Part shown: positions 34,349 through 43,891 of the stretch, piece after piece | Layout: each line of letters starts with the position of its first letter | Numbering within the stretch: position 1 is the stretch's first letter | Origin: Allomyces arbusculus | Lineage: Eukaryota > Blastocladiomycota > Blastocladiomycetes > Blastocladiales > Blastocladiaceae | DNA: 64,000 nucleotides | Direction of reading: 5' to 3' | Assembly (NCBI GenBank): GCA_027604705.1 | Contig: JADHYV010000012.1 | Location: 427,859-491,858 of the forward strand | The notes under the pieces: model-generated | Databases searched by the model: none | The model's input: the letters and a program-made list of their open reading frames with translations, nothing else | What the model was told of the DNA's origin: nothing | Made by a program: the position numbers and the translations under genes

Positions 34349-34861
34349 TTACCGTTTACGTGCCCGCTTGGATAGCGGCGCTTCCGTATCTGCCACCGAA
34401 GGCCGGCCTGCTCGTGGCCAGCCATCGCGGCGTGACGCGGAGGAAGCTGCTCGACCGCGACCGCTGCGACCAGCACGACTTGTCCGAGACCCGCTCGTAG
34501 CACTCGTCGCCTCGGCAACGTCATCAATCAGCTCGGCATCATCCTCCTCGGCATCGGCGGCAGCCGCGGCCGGGTCCCCTGGGTGGAGCTTGACTAGGCA
34601 CAAGTGCACGTCAATGCCCGCGGCGAGAAGCGCGTCGATCCACACACGCTGCTTGTCTGAGAGCGTGTCGTGCGGACCCTTGACCTCGGCAAACACGACT
34701 TTGTACTCCTGGTCGGCATCCACCGCGTCTGCGCCACCGTCAGCGGGCCGCGAGTTCGCCGTCTTGGTCCACAAGCACAGGTCGGGCATGCCCGCCGCGT
34801 TATGGTAGTAGTCCTCAGCAAAGAGACGGCAAATCGTCGCGAGCGCTGGGCCGCCAATGGC
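34349..34861 (-). pseudogene. FAN1: Detached VRR-NUC nuclease domain of a split FAN1 gene
   Basis: The minus-strand frame from 34861 to the stop at 34349 encodes only the C-terminal catalytic domain of FAN1. It begins AIGGPALATICRLFAEDYYH, continues GMPDLCLW, then VVFAEVKGPHDTLSDKQRVW and IDALLAAGIDVHLCLV. The PD and E-V-K residues are the expected PD-(D/E)XK metal and catalytic positions. A long Ala/Ser/Arg-rich tail follows. No ATG precedes the AIGG start, and upstream sequence does not continue FAN1. The missing N-terminal part lies 6-8 kb away on the plus strand (40,536-42,705). FAN1 is a structure-specific 5' nuclease for interstrand-crosslink repair. Confidence 0.85.
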
Positions 34862-34863
34862 CT
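34860..34863. other. FAN1: Left breakpoint of the presumed inversion
   Basis: On the minus strand the four bases AGGC here coincide with the AGGC at 42702-42705. They form the edge where FAN1 similarity stops. The inverted block would be 34864-42701. Confidence 0.65.
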
Positions 34864-35207
34864 AGGGTGGAGTGCACGTGGGTGCCGATCAGCTTCCAGT
34901 CATCGTAGGCCGAGCACGGTTGGCACGGTGGTGAGGGACGTGAAGCAATCTTGAAGCTCCGCTTGCTGGTCGGACTTCGCCAGCCCCAAGTTGCCAGCGA
35001 CTCGAGGTTGCGGCCAGGGAACTTAAGTTCGCGAAGATGACGGCGATGACGACGACAGCGACGAAAGCAGCTGGTGCCCATTGTGACTGCGGCGCTGTGT
35101 GGCCTGCTCCCCTTCAGAATCAACCAGTCGGCCATCGCTAGCAAGCGGTGTGAAACAATTCCTCACGCGTCATCCAAGATATACACGCCCAGATTGATAT
35201 ATCAACG

Positions 35208-36473
35208 TTACGTTCGTGCACGGTACCACGCGACAAACGAGTCCATGAGTGTGGGCCTAGGGACAAAGAGAACCATCATCACAGCGTCAGCGATCCCGAT
35301 CCCAACCGAGTCAAGGCGCGAGAAAGAACCGAAATAATGCACCATGCCGACCCATCTGCATCGTACTGGTCAAACGGCGGCGTCGTCTGTGAGACAAAGT
35401 CGAGCCAGCTCGTCCACTGATCGCGCGTGATGACCTTGACCCCGCGGCCCTCCTCGCTCAAAAACGCAATCCAGTCGGCGGTAACGCGCGCCCATTGCGC
35501 TTGGTGGCCCAGGACCAGGGGCCACATGTCTGTCGCCATGTCGAGCGGTACGGCACGTGCGGGTGGTTGCCGCATGAGCTCAAACGCGTACTTGTAGCAG
35601 TCGCGGAAGAGCGACCTGTCGGCCTGGATGCGTGCGGCGTTGTGGTTCAAAAAAGCCTTGAGCTGCGCGGTCGTGTGCAGCTGGTGCTTGGTCATGGCAA
35701 CGGTCCATTCGGTTGCCGTAAAGGTGCCGAGCTCGGCGGCGTTGAGCGTGAAGGCGAGAACGAGGATCGGGAACTGGTGGAGAACCGAGGGAGGTAGCAG
35801 CAACAGGTCGTCGTGAGCATGGGGATCGCGTTGGGGCCCAGGTGGGTGAGTCGACGGCAAAAGAACGGGGGCGTACACTGGCCGGGTCCATGCCAAGGTC
35901 ATTGCACAGCCGCTCGATGCCGTCGGGGCCAATGGTTTCTGGGTCGTCGGGGTCTGTTGGCGACAGCGCAGGGAGAGAGTCAGCGACGTAAACGCGTGAA
36001 GTCTTCCGACTGAGGAGCAGGGGCACGACGGACCGGCGTACGAGTCGAACCAAGCACGACAGCTCGCGGCTGTAAACTAGAGCAGTGCGAGGCGCGTCAG
36101 TCGGGACGTCTGAGACAGTGAACGCGTTGCGAGTACCAAACGCACCGGCCTGGTCGCGCACAATCCACGCCGACACGAGAGGTCGCCAGACGAGGCAGGG
36201 AGCCGAGAACCAAGTCAGTTCCCTAGCTCTGACGTTAATGGCGCCGAGCGGCACTGCGGATCGGGTGCCGATCGGAACAAGGGCATGTGGGCGATCGTAC
36301 GCGGCCGTGGTCCTGGAAGTAGTACTGCGTGCCGTCGTCGCGCGCTTCTTGGCGGCAGGCGTCCCCGACTTGTCGCCGGCGGTGCGGCGCTTGGTGGCGC
36401 GCGTCGTGGTCGTGGTCATGGCGGCGGGCGGGCTGCCGGCAGCAGCGGCGGCGGCCCTGCGCTTTGGCGGCAT
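35208..36473 (-). CDS. DCUN1D: DCN1-like cullin neddylation factor (PONY domain)
   Basis: The minus-strand exons I am confident of are 36034 upward (…AWFDSYA), 35953-35877, 35773-35343 and 35256-35208. The first exon starts at the ATG at 36473 (MPPKRRAAAAAAGSPPAA), but the junction between 36.34 and 36.08 kb is unsettled. The PONY domain reads DDPETIGPDGIERLCNDLGM, then FPILVLAFTLNAAELGTFTA, then LFRDCYKYAFELMRQPP. The end WPTLMDSFVAWYRART closes the domain correctly. DCN1 proteins bind Ubc12 and cullins and promote NEDD8 attachment. The basic N-terminus may be a nuclear signal. Confidence 0.85.
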
Positions 36474-36963
36474 GGTGCAGGTGGAGGAGGGGGGTGGGAC
36501 GGGTCGGCGGGTGGATCGCTCTGGCAGCTGCAGCAGGTTGCGCGCGCGGTGCGCGTTGTCGGGAAGACCGAGGGCAGCCGATGAAAGTGCGAGTCGAGTT
36601 GGGGGCTGGCGGCGCACCGTGCAGGAAGCGGATGAGCGGCGAAGGCAGGGAAGGGCAGCGACGAGGGAGTCAGTCGCGGCCTGCGTTGGTTTCGTGGGCT
36701 CTCTGCCGCATGTGCGGGTGCAATGGCCAAAGATGCCCTCATTTGCCTTTTCATTCCGCGTTCGCCAGTTTCGCGCGTCGCCACGCACGTGCCCGCGGGG
36801 CGGCCATCGCGACGAGCTGCCCGGACCGCGGCCGGACCGCGACCACCACCGCGACGCGCCGACGCGCACGCGCTTGACTGCCCACCCACCACCACCTGCA
36901 ACTGGCCGCCAGCAGCGCCCGCGACGACTGCTGCTGCTGCGGTCCACACGAACCGACACGACC
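36474..36963. other. Divergent promoter region
   Basis: About 490 GC-rich bases between the DCN1-like and golgin starts. The long frames here are low-complexity. It likely drives both genes. Confidence 0.45.
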
Positions 36964-38815
36964 ATGCCCGACCCTGCACCGGGCGCATCCAGCAACGCCC
37001 CCTTGTCGCCGGCACATGACGACGCCAACCGTGGAACAAGAATGCACGCGAGCGATGCCACTGGGATGACGAGTAGCGAACACGCCGCTGCTCAAGACGC
37101 CGCTGGTCCGTTCGGTTCGACGTGGCCGCCTCTTGAGTCCACCGCCAAGCAAGCCAGGTCCCCTGACCGCGTCTGCTCTCGGCATCCCCTTTCTCTCTCT
37201 CCAACAGCTCCCGACGTTTCGATCTCTGTCGTCGACGAACCCGCGGCCGACCTTGCTGCCGCCGTGCCCTCGGACATGCTCGCCGCGACCGCGACCATCA
37301 ACGCCGTCGACAGGACCAGCATGACGACCCCAACCATCACCAGTCCGACCCTTGCAAGCCCAACCATGTCGAGCCCACGCATAGAGCACCTTGCCACGAC
37401 CACACCGCTCCCGCCCTCGCCCATGGTCCCGACCATCAAGTCGCTGCACGTCAACGGGTCCTCACCGTCGCGCGAGGCCGAGCTCGAGCAAGAAGTCGCG
37501 ACGCTGCGTGCTGCGCTCGATGCCAAGACGCGCGCACTGGCCGACTACCAGCGCAACGCAGCAGCACAGGCCGCGTCGCAGCTCGAGGAGCGCCTGAAAA
37601 GTATGCGCGCACCTTGCTTGCGTTGCCCGTGTTAACCGATCGCGCCCTCCCTACATCCGGTAAACTGACGCTTTTCCTTGCTCGTTTTCTTCCACTCACA
37701 GAGGTTGTTGCGCTCCTCGTCCGATTCGGCGGCTCCACCGACGCGGTCCCCGCCAAAATCCCCGATTTCATCCGCACCGCCATCGACCAACTGCGTCGTC
37801 GCCCGAACCCGCTGCAAGCTGAGCACGACCGGCTGCAGCATGAGCACGCAACGCTACTCGAGCGCCTGCAAGCCGCGACTCCACGTCTCGCCGAACTCGG
37901 CACGCTCCGGGACCGGCTCGCCCAAACCACAGCCGACCTCGACGCCGCGCACGCTGAAATCGACGCACAGGCCGCGCAGGTCACTGATGAAGCCGACCGT
38001 GCCGACGCGGCCGAAGCCGCACGCGACGAAGCCTTGCGTGAAGTCGAGGCGCTGCGTGGCGAGCGCGATGCGGCGCGCGATGAGGCCGAGGCCGCGGCGA
38101 CGGAGGCGGCACACCATCACGAGCAGTTGGTCGCGCTGCAGGCGGCCATGGACGCGATGCAGGCCGCGCATGCGTCGGACGTGGAGTATCGCGTCGCGCA
38201 CTTGCAGCGGAAACTGGATGCGGCCGTTGCCGATGTGCGCGCGCGAGATGTGGCCGCGAGTACGTCCGCGGCGCGGATTGCCGAATTGGAGGAGATGGTG
38301 AATGATAAGAGCCGGACAGTGCGCGAGTTGCAGGCGGAAGGTACGATCTTGATTCCTCGCCTGCCGCGATCTGTTGAGGTGTGACTGACCGCTCTCTGTT
38401 CTCGCTCAACGTAGTGCACTCGCTGACCAACCACATCCAGACGCGGCTCACCGAGCTCGCTAAGCACCACGAAGTTGACCGGCAACTTGTCGCCAACCTG
38501 ATCGTGCAGTTCATGGTCCAGCAGGACCGGCGACCCGAAGTCATTTCGCTGCTCGCCGGCATGCTCTGCTTCAGCCCCGAGCAGTACGCGGCCGTCGGTC
38601 TTGCACCGCCTTCGGCGCCCGGATCCGTCAGCGCGAGCCGGCGCGTCTCGTCCGTGCACGCCGACGAGATGGTGCCCGCGCAGCAACAGCAAGCGCAGCA
38701 GCCGCCGACGTTCCAGCAAAGTTTGTCGGACAAGTGGATCTCGTTCTTGTTGCGTGAGGTCAGTGTGGGGGGTGCCGGCGTGCAGGAAAACGGGAGTACG
38801 GGCGCGCCGTCGTGA
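36964..38815 (+). CDS. Rud3/GMAP-210-type golgin with GRAB domain
   Basis: Three exons: 36964-37600, 37702-38340, 38415-38815 (558 codons). The first third is Pro/Ser/Thr-rich and disordered. From about residue 165 a long coiled coil runs to residue 425 (heptad-rich EAELEQEVATLRAALDAKTR…, later RDRLAQTTADLDAAHAEIDA). The third exon encodes a GRAB-type (GRIP-related ARF-binding) module: VDRQLVANLIVQFMVQQD, then EVISLLAGMLCFSPEQYAAVGL, as in Rud3 and GMAP-210. Such golgins sit on cis-Golgi membranes via ARF1 and tether vesicles. A Gln-rich stretch and a short C-terminus follow. Confidence 0.8.
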
Positions 38816-39150
38816 AGGTGGCGATCGTAGGGTGGAGTTAGTTCGGCATCTTCGCAGAGAACGCGTGTCCAAGGCGAAACCATTTTTGATCGACGCCATG
38901 GAGTTCGTCAACCAACATGAGAAAACAAAAAACAACATGAACCGGTGCCCGAAATTCAAGACGCAAATCACCAACTGAACAACCAAACTCGCCCACCCCA
39001 CGGGGAAAGATTAAGCCCAAAACCAGCAAGACTTCAAACGGCTCCATGATAAACGAACCCGGCCCGGCGAGCGCAAGGACGGGGCGCCCTCAGCCCGCAC
39101 GGGACCAATACAAAACGGCAAACGCGACAGGGAAAACACTGGCGGCATAT

Positions 39151-40118
39151 TTACAGCGAGTAGGCTTCGCCCTTGGGGAACGACCGCTGCGACTGCACCG
39201 AACTCGAGTGGATCTGGTACTTGATCTTGGACTCGGGGCCCAAGCCAAGCGCCTCCTTCCACGCCTTGCTATTGGACGATAACCGGAAGGAAAGGGTTGG
39301 ATCAGAGTACGGACACGAACAGAGAGAGAGAGGGAGAGCATCAAAACGCAAAAACGCACCCAAGCGCGACGGTCTTCTCCTCGTCGAGCGCCGACCGTGT
39401 CCACAGGCACAGCTTGTGGCCGCGCGGGCGCACTGAGACGACGACGCCGCAAATCTCCTTGGTGTCCTCGAACTGCTCACCAATCGCAAACAAGCACTAA
39501 ACAGACGAAAGTAAACGGTCATTCTGCGGTCCAGGAAGAGCACATCCACCGTGATCGATCCGCCAGAGGCACACGTACGCTGTCGAGCCACATGCGCGAG
39601 AGCCCCTGAATGTCACCACCGCTCACGGCGAGCAGCCACTTGCCGCCCTCGCGGTTATCGGGGTGCTCCCAGGCCGGGAAAATTGGATCGCGGAACAGGT
39701 TGTAGTCGGACTGGTTGGCGAGGTCCTCGACGCGCGGGATGTTGTTGAAGAGGCTGAATCACACAGGAGGAACCACACCACGGCGAACGATCAGAAACGG
39801 TTCGCTCACGCCAGAGAACTAATAGCGGCCGTGCAGTGCAGGGCAGTCCGCACGAACAGGCGTGGCAGCAGCAGCAGCACGGCACGGTGGGTACGGTTCG
39901 TCGGGAAACGGGGATACCCACCCCCAAAAGTCCTCGACCGTGTCAAAGGTCATGACGCGCTTGACAAGGTCCTCCCAGTTGGCCGACTTGTCCTTGGACG
40001 GGCCGTTGTAGTAGAGGACCCACTTGTCGTGCAGCGGGTGCACGCCGGCCTTGGGCGCGGTGGCAACGGGTGCGGCCTCGGCGGCGGGCTTGGCGGCGTG
40101 CTCGACGGCGGCGGACAT
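39151..40118 (-). CDS. EIF4E: Translation initiation factor eIF4E
   Basis: Four exons: 40118-39922, 39753-39579, 39496-39360, 39268-39151 (208 codons), phases consistent. After an Ala-rich N-terminus comes HPLHDKWVLYYNGPSKDKSA, then NWEDLVKRVMTFDTVEDFWG with the Trp used for cap stacking. Further on are FPAWEHPDNREGGKWL (the second cap-stacking Trp), then ICGVVVSVRPRGHKLCLWT and a typical end. The factor binds the m7G cap and eIF4G in the cytoplasm. Length matches family norms. Confidence 0.95.
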
Positions 40119-40535
40119 GATGGGTGCGTGCAGCGGGTTGCAGGTAGTAGCGGGCAAGTAGAGCGACCAATTCGGAATCGGTCGAGGGGCCGTCAGGGAC
40201 AGCAGTGAAGGAGATCAGAGCAACGCGGCAGGCACAAGCAGCTTTCTTGGCCAGGCCCAAGTCACACCGTGGTGGTGAAGTGGCTCGGCCGGCTCCCGGT
40301 CCACCTCAGCGTTGGAGCGTCACGTGTGACGTAACAATGTACGTTGATGACTTCGATTTGGTGAGCATTTCCACCATTTCGTCTTCACAGGCGATGTGTT
40401 CCTCGCACCGCTCGCGCCGTCGCGCCCACGGCGTCCATGCGGGACAAGATGGCCGCCCGCAAGTGATGTTCAGCCTTGGACCACGACCTTCAGGAGCCAC
40501 AGCAACCAAACCCTGCAAGACCAGCAATCACCATC
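40119..40535. other. Divergent promoter region
   Basis: About 415 bases between the eIF4E start and the FAN1 N-terminal exon. No supported gene. Confidence 0.45.
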
Positions 40536-42705
40536 ATGTACCGCGCGCTCTTCACGACTCAAGTGCAAACCATTTTCGACCATGAAGTACATCTATTGAG
40601 CGACGAAGAGCGCGGTCGCCTTGATCTCTTCCTCGGCGCATCAGGTGAGCTCATTCACGTCGCTCGGACGTGCCAACGAGCCGTGTTTGCGTTGCTGTTC
40701 GCTTCTCGCGACCACATCGCGATGCATGAGTCACTCGTTCGGCCAGCAACAAGTTGGAGTACCTGACGCGCGCCAATGCACACGTTCTCCACCCGATTCC
40801 AGAGCCGGCACAGTCTCTGTACTGCCGCATCCTCATGCGCAAGCGCGACAAGTGGCTGCGTGTCTCGTCGTTTCTCGAGTACCAAGACGTGGGGTCCTCG
40901 CCGACCGAGATCACGGCGGCACTCGACGAGCTGCTCGTGTTTGGACTGGTCGAGGAACTAGATCAGGCGGTGCCGGACCAAGAATCGCAAGATGATGTCG
41001 ACGATGAGCCTCGGGCCGGCATGCTGTGGTCCAATTGGGTTCCTGTTATGACCGTCGACGAAATGAAGCAGGTTGTGCAGTCGATACGCGTGAGCGTGCC
41101 GGGAATCTCGTCTATGAACAAGGTCCAGAGATCTTTCACTGTACCGTCGCTGTTTCCGTTCAGCGGTTGACAAGAGCTCCATTTTGCCGCGTAGGCGCAA
41201 ATCCAAGCTTCGCTCCGCTCGCTCTCTCCATTGCTCCTCAACCGCGCCCTGGCCGCAACGACGATGCTCATCGGCCGTCTCGTCAAGATCCCGGCCGACG
41301 TGAACCAGCTCATGACGCGACTTGACCTCATCTATTTTCGCTGGCGGTCGTGGGGGGAAGCGACCTTGACGACAGCCATTCTGACCCAAATCGGTCGCGT
41401 CAAGTTCCCGCGCTCCGACTGCACGCGATCCGGCCTCGTCTTTCCGACACGCGACGACTTGCTCGCGTACGAACGTGCCCTGCAGTGGCGGCAGGCCATG
41501 GACGAGGCGGTCGAGGCCAACGACCCGGTAACAGCGGAGCAAGTGTACGACCAGATTCGGCCCGTGTGGGACCAGGCCGTGCGCGACGAGCTCGGTCACA
41601 TTACGGGAATCGAGTGGTATCAGCGGTACTGTCCCGGTACGCTCATTCTGGCCGCCATCTTCGCTTGATGCTCTGATACGCGCACTCACGCGGTTCCCAT
41701 CACCTCAGGATGGCCGTGCACCAAGGCCCAAGAAATCTACGCGCCGTTCTTGGCCAAGCAAAAGCGCCACGACGACGCCCTCAACCTGTTCGAGGCCCTG
41801 CTCAACCAGCACCTTTTCCGACAAGGTTAATTCTCGTGCTATCTCATTTCGCGCACGCGCCGATCGCTGACCTCCACGATCTCCACCAGCCAAGCGCGGT
41901 GACTGGTACAAGGACGCGGCACTGATCCAGCACGTGCACTTAAAGCAGCTCAAGGCCGCGCACACAACGTGCATTCGCGGGCTCGAGGACCCGCGCACGC
42001 ACCCGAGTGCGCGCACGGCACTGCAGCGACGGCTCGCGCGCGTGCAAGTGCAGCTTCGACTCCCTTGGCGCGAGCAACGGCGGTTCGAGGAGGTGGCTTT
42101 GCGCACGCCGCACGAGCACGTCTTATTGGCGACGCGCGTAATTGAGAGCGTTGGGTTGAAGCCGCGGTACTGGTGGCCCGACCCGGCGGCGCAGGGTGGT
42201 GAGGATGGCGGCCGAGATGCGGGTCGCGGGGACGAGGACCAGGGAGAGGTGCCGGCATTGGAGCAGGTCGGCGTGGAAGAGTATGCGTTGCGGTCGTACT
42301 TGGCGCACGAAGGGTTTGCGGGCGGGTCGTGCTCGGAAAACAGCATGTTGTGCACGCTGTTTGGATTGCTGTTCTTTGATGAGCTGTTCGACCCATCCGT
42401 TCCAGGCGTTTTTGAGACGCCATACCAATGTACGCAGTCCTTCTCTCTTTGTCGGTGGTGCTCGATCACAACAGCCTACCGCTCTTTTTTCGTTGTTCTT
42501 CTGTAGCGGCACCGCTGGACCTGGGATCCGAGTGCTTCTACCGGTCCCGTCAAGCGCAAATCGAGCGCAAGCTGGCGCAGATCGAGAGCGGCGATTTCAT
42601 TTCGATTATGAAGCGCGTCGACCGCGCCGAGCGCGAGGAGAAGACGCTCATTTCCGGCGTCAATTGGGGTCTCGCGTGGGACGACCTGGCGCTCGTCGCC
42701 AAGGC
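40536..42705 (+). pseudogene. FAN1: FAN1 N-terminal and central region, truncated before the nuclease domain
   Basis: Six plus-strand exons: 40536-40644, 40731-41089, 41195-41636, 41709-41825, 41890-42429, 42507-42705. They keep frame and carry the FAN1 order: a helical N-terminus (FDHEVHLLSDEERGRLDLF), the SAP-like region AQSLYCRILMRKRDKWLRV, TPR-type helices (LDLIYFRWR, then GWPCTKAQEIYAPFLAKQ, GDWYKDAALIQHVHLKQL), and LFGLLFFDELFDPSVPGVFETPYQSAPLDLGS, then GVNWGLAWDDLALVAKA. Right after VAKA, where the VRR-NUC domain should follow, similarity stops at 42,705 and the frame runs into unrelated sequence and the next gene. The missing VRR-NUC domain is at 34,349-34,861 on the other strand. No UBZ finger is seen. 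Confidence 0.88.
42702..42705. other. FAN1: Right breakpoint of the presumed inversion
   Basis: AGGC here matches the AGGC at 34863-34860 on the opposite strand. FAN1 similarity ends in it. Confidence 0.65.
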
Positions 42706-42966
42706 ACGCATGCCAACGCTGCGATGTGCCGCATCCAGCTCATTCGGCACAGCACGACGCATCCTCGGCGATCGTCGTCGCTGTTGTCGACTCGGCGGGC
42801 GCTTCTCAAGAAATCGCCATAACACTGTTCTAAACTGCCTGTTACTTGCTGCAACACCGTCCCTGACCGACTCAAATACCAACGACCCGCACCGCCGCTG
42901 CTGCTCCAATTTTTCCCGGCCCGCCATCCCCGTCGCCCACGACACCTGCCAATCTTGCCCACCGCC
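42706..42966. other. Short spacer after the FAN1 break
   Basis: About 260 bases between the breakpoint and the next gene. A frame ending at the TAA at 42831-42833 (…IVVAVVDSAGASQEIAITLF) looks faintly like a C-terminal exon, possibly of another gene disrupted at the same breakpoint. Support is weak. Confidence 0.3.
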
Positions 42967-43266
42967 ATGCTCCACTGCAAGTGCACGTGCGGTCTCAACA
43001 CGACCATTGTCCCCGTTGATGCCTGCACGGGATGTAAGATTGCGCTCTGCTCAAGCCTGCCGTCCTCGCCCGACTACACGTGCTCGCCGACCGCGGAAAC
43101 GACGCTCGATGCCGTGTGCTTTGATCGCGAGTCGGTAAAGGACGAAGTCCTTGTCGGCCTGTACCTCGCGATTCTCGGCGTGTTGCTCGTCACGGCCACG
43201 TTCCGCCCGTGGGTGACGCGCATGGTCAACCGCATCCAGAGCGTACGTTTGCTCTGGCGAATGTAA
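42967..43266 (+). CDS. Small Cys-rich single-TM protein, unknown family
   Basis: A single exon of 99 codons with ATG context accgccATGc. The N-terminal ~55 residues contain eight cysteines, including CKCTC and CTGCKIALC. A hydrophobic helix (VLVGLYLAILGVLLVTATF) follows, then a short basic tail (RPWVTRMVNRIQSV). It looks like a small membrane protein with a cysteine-rich, possibly metal- or disulphide-bound head. No family was recognised. There is no classical signal peptide. Confidence 0.6.
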   Translation: MLHCKCTCGLNTTIVPVDACTGCKIALCSSLPSSPDYTCSPTAETTLDAVCFDRESVKDEVLVGLYLAILGVLLVTATFRPWVTRMVNRIQSVRLLWRM

Positions 43267-43891
43267 TCGGCGCCGGTATTATATTTTGGGCGCTGACAGC
43301 GGCGGTTTGCTGTTGATAGAGGCGACTCGCGTCGATTTCCCGGTTCCTCGACCTCGATTGATGCGACTGTCGCCGCTCGCTCGCGGCACGACTCCCGTCT
43401 TTGTGCGCGGGCACGACGCCATCGCTCGCTCCTGTACATACCATACATAGTTCCTTTTTGCGCTTTTCTTCGTCCACCGTGTTGCGTGCTCTGATCCGAG
43501 TTGAGGGGTCAAGTCCACTGCACTCGATACTGCGACGCTCGCTCTCACGTTTCCCTGCTCGACGGATCGCGCTTGATGCTTCACGATTGTGCTCGGTTGA
43601 CCTGCCGCTTGCTGCCATGACAGGCCAAAGGTTGAATGTCAGAAACGACAACCAAGAGCACTACCTCAGAAATAGGTCTTTGCATTGACAATGGTCACAA
43701 TCAATGGCCCCGACGCGGTCGGCCACAAGAAATAGCTACGCGGGCTAGGTACCGGTCCGGTGGGTCAAAGAAAACCGGTCAAACAAACAATCCATCCAAT
43801 GTGCGCACGGCCTCTCCCTCCTTCAGTCCAACAGAGCAACCGTGAGCGAGACTTCTGGGCCGACACGCATCATGTCGGTCACGGCCGGCCG
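43267..43891. other. Intergenic region between convergent genes
   Basis: About 625 bases, no supported gene. Likely two 3' UTRs. Confidence 0.45.

Noticed and set aside
34349-34861. VRR-NUC frame as a stand-alone virus-type nuclease
   Set aside because: Stand-alone VRR-NUC proteins exist, but this one begins mid-domain with no ATG and the exact complementary FAN1 part lies nearby; a split FAN1 explains it better.
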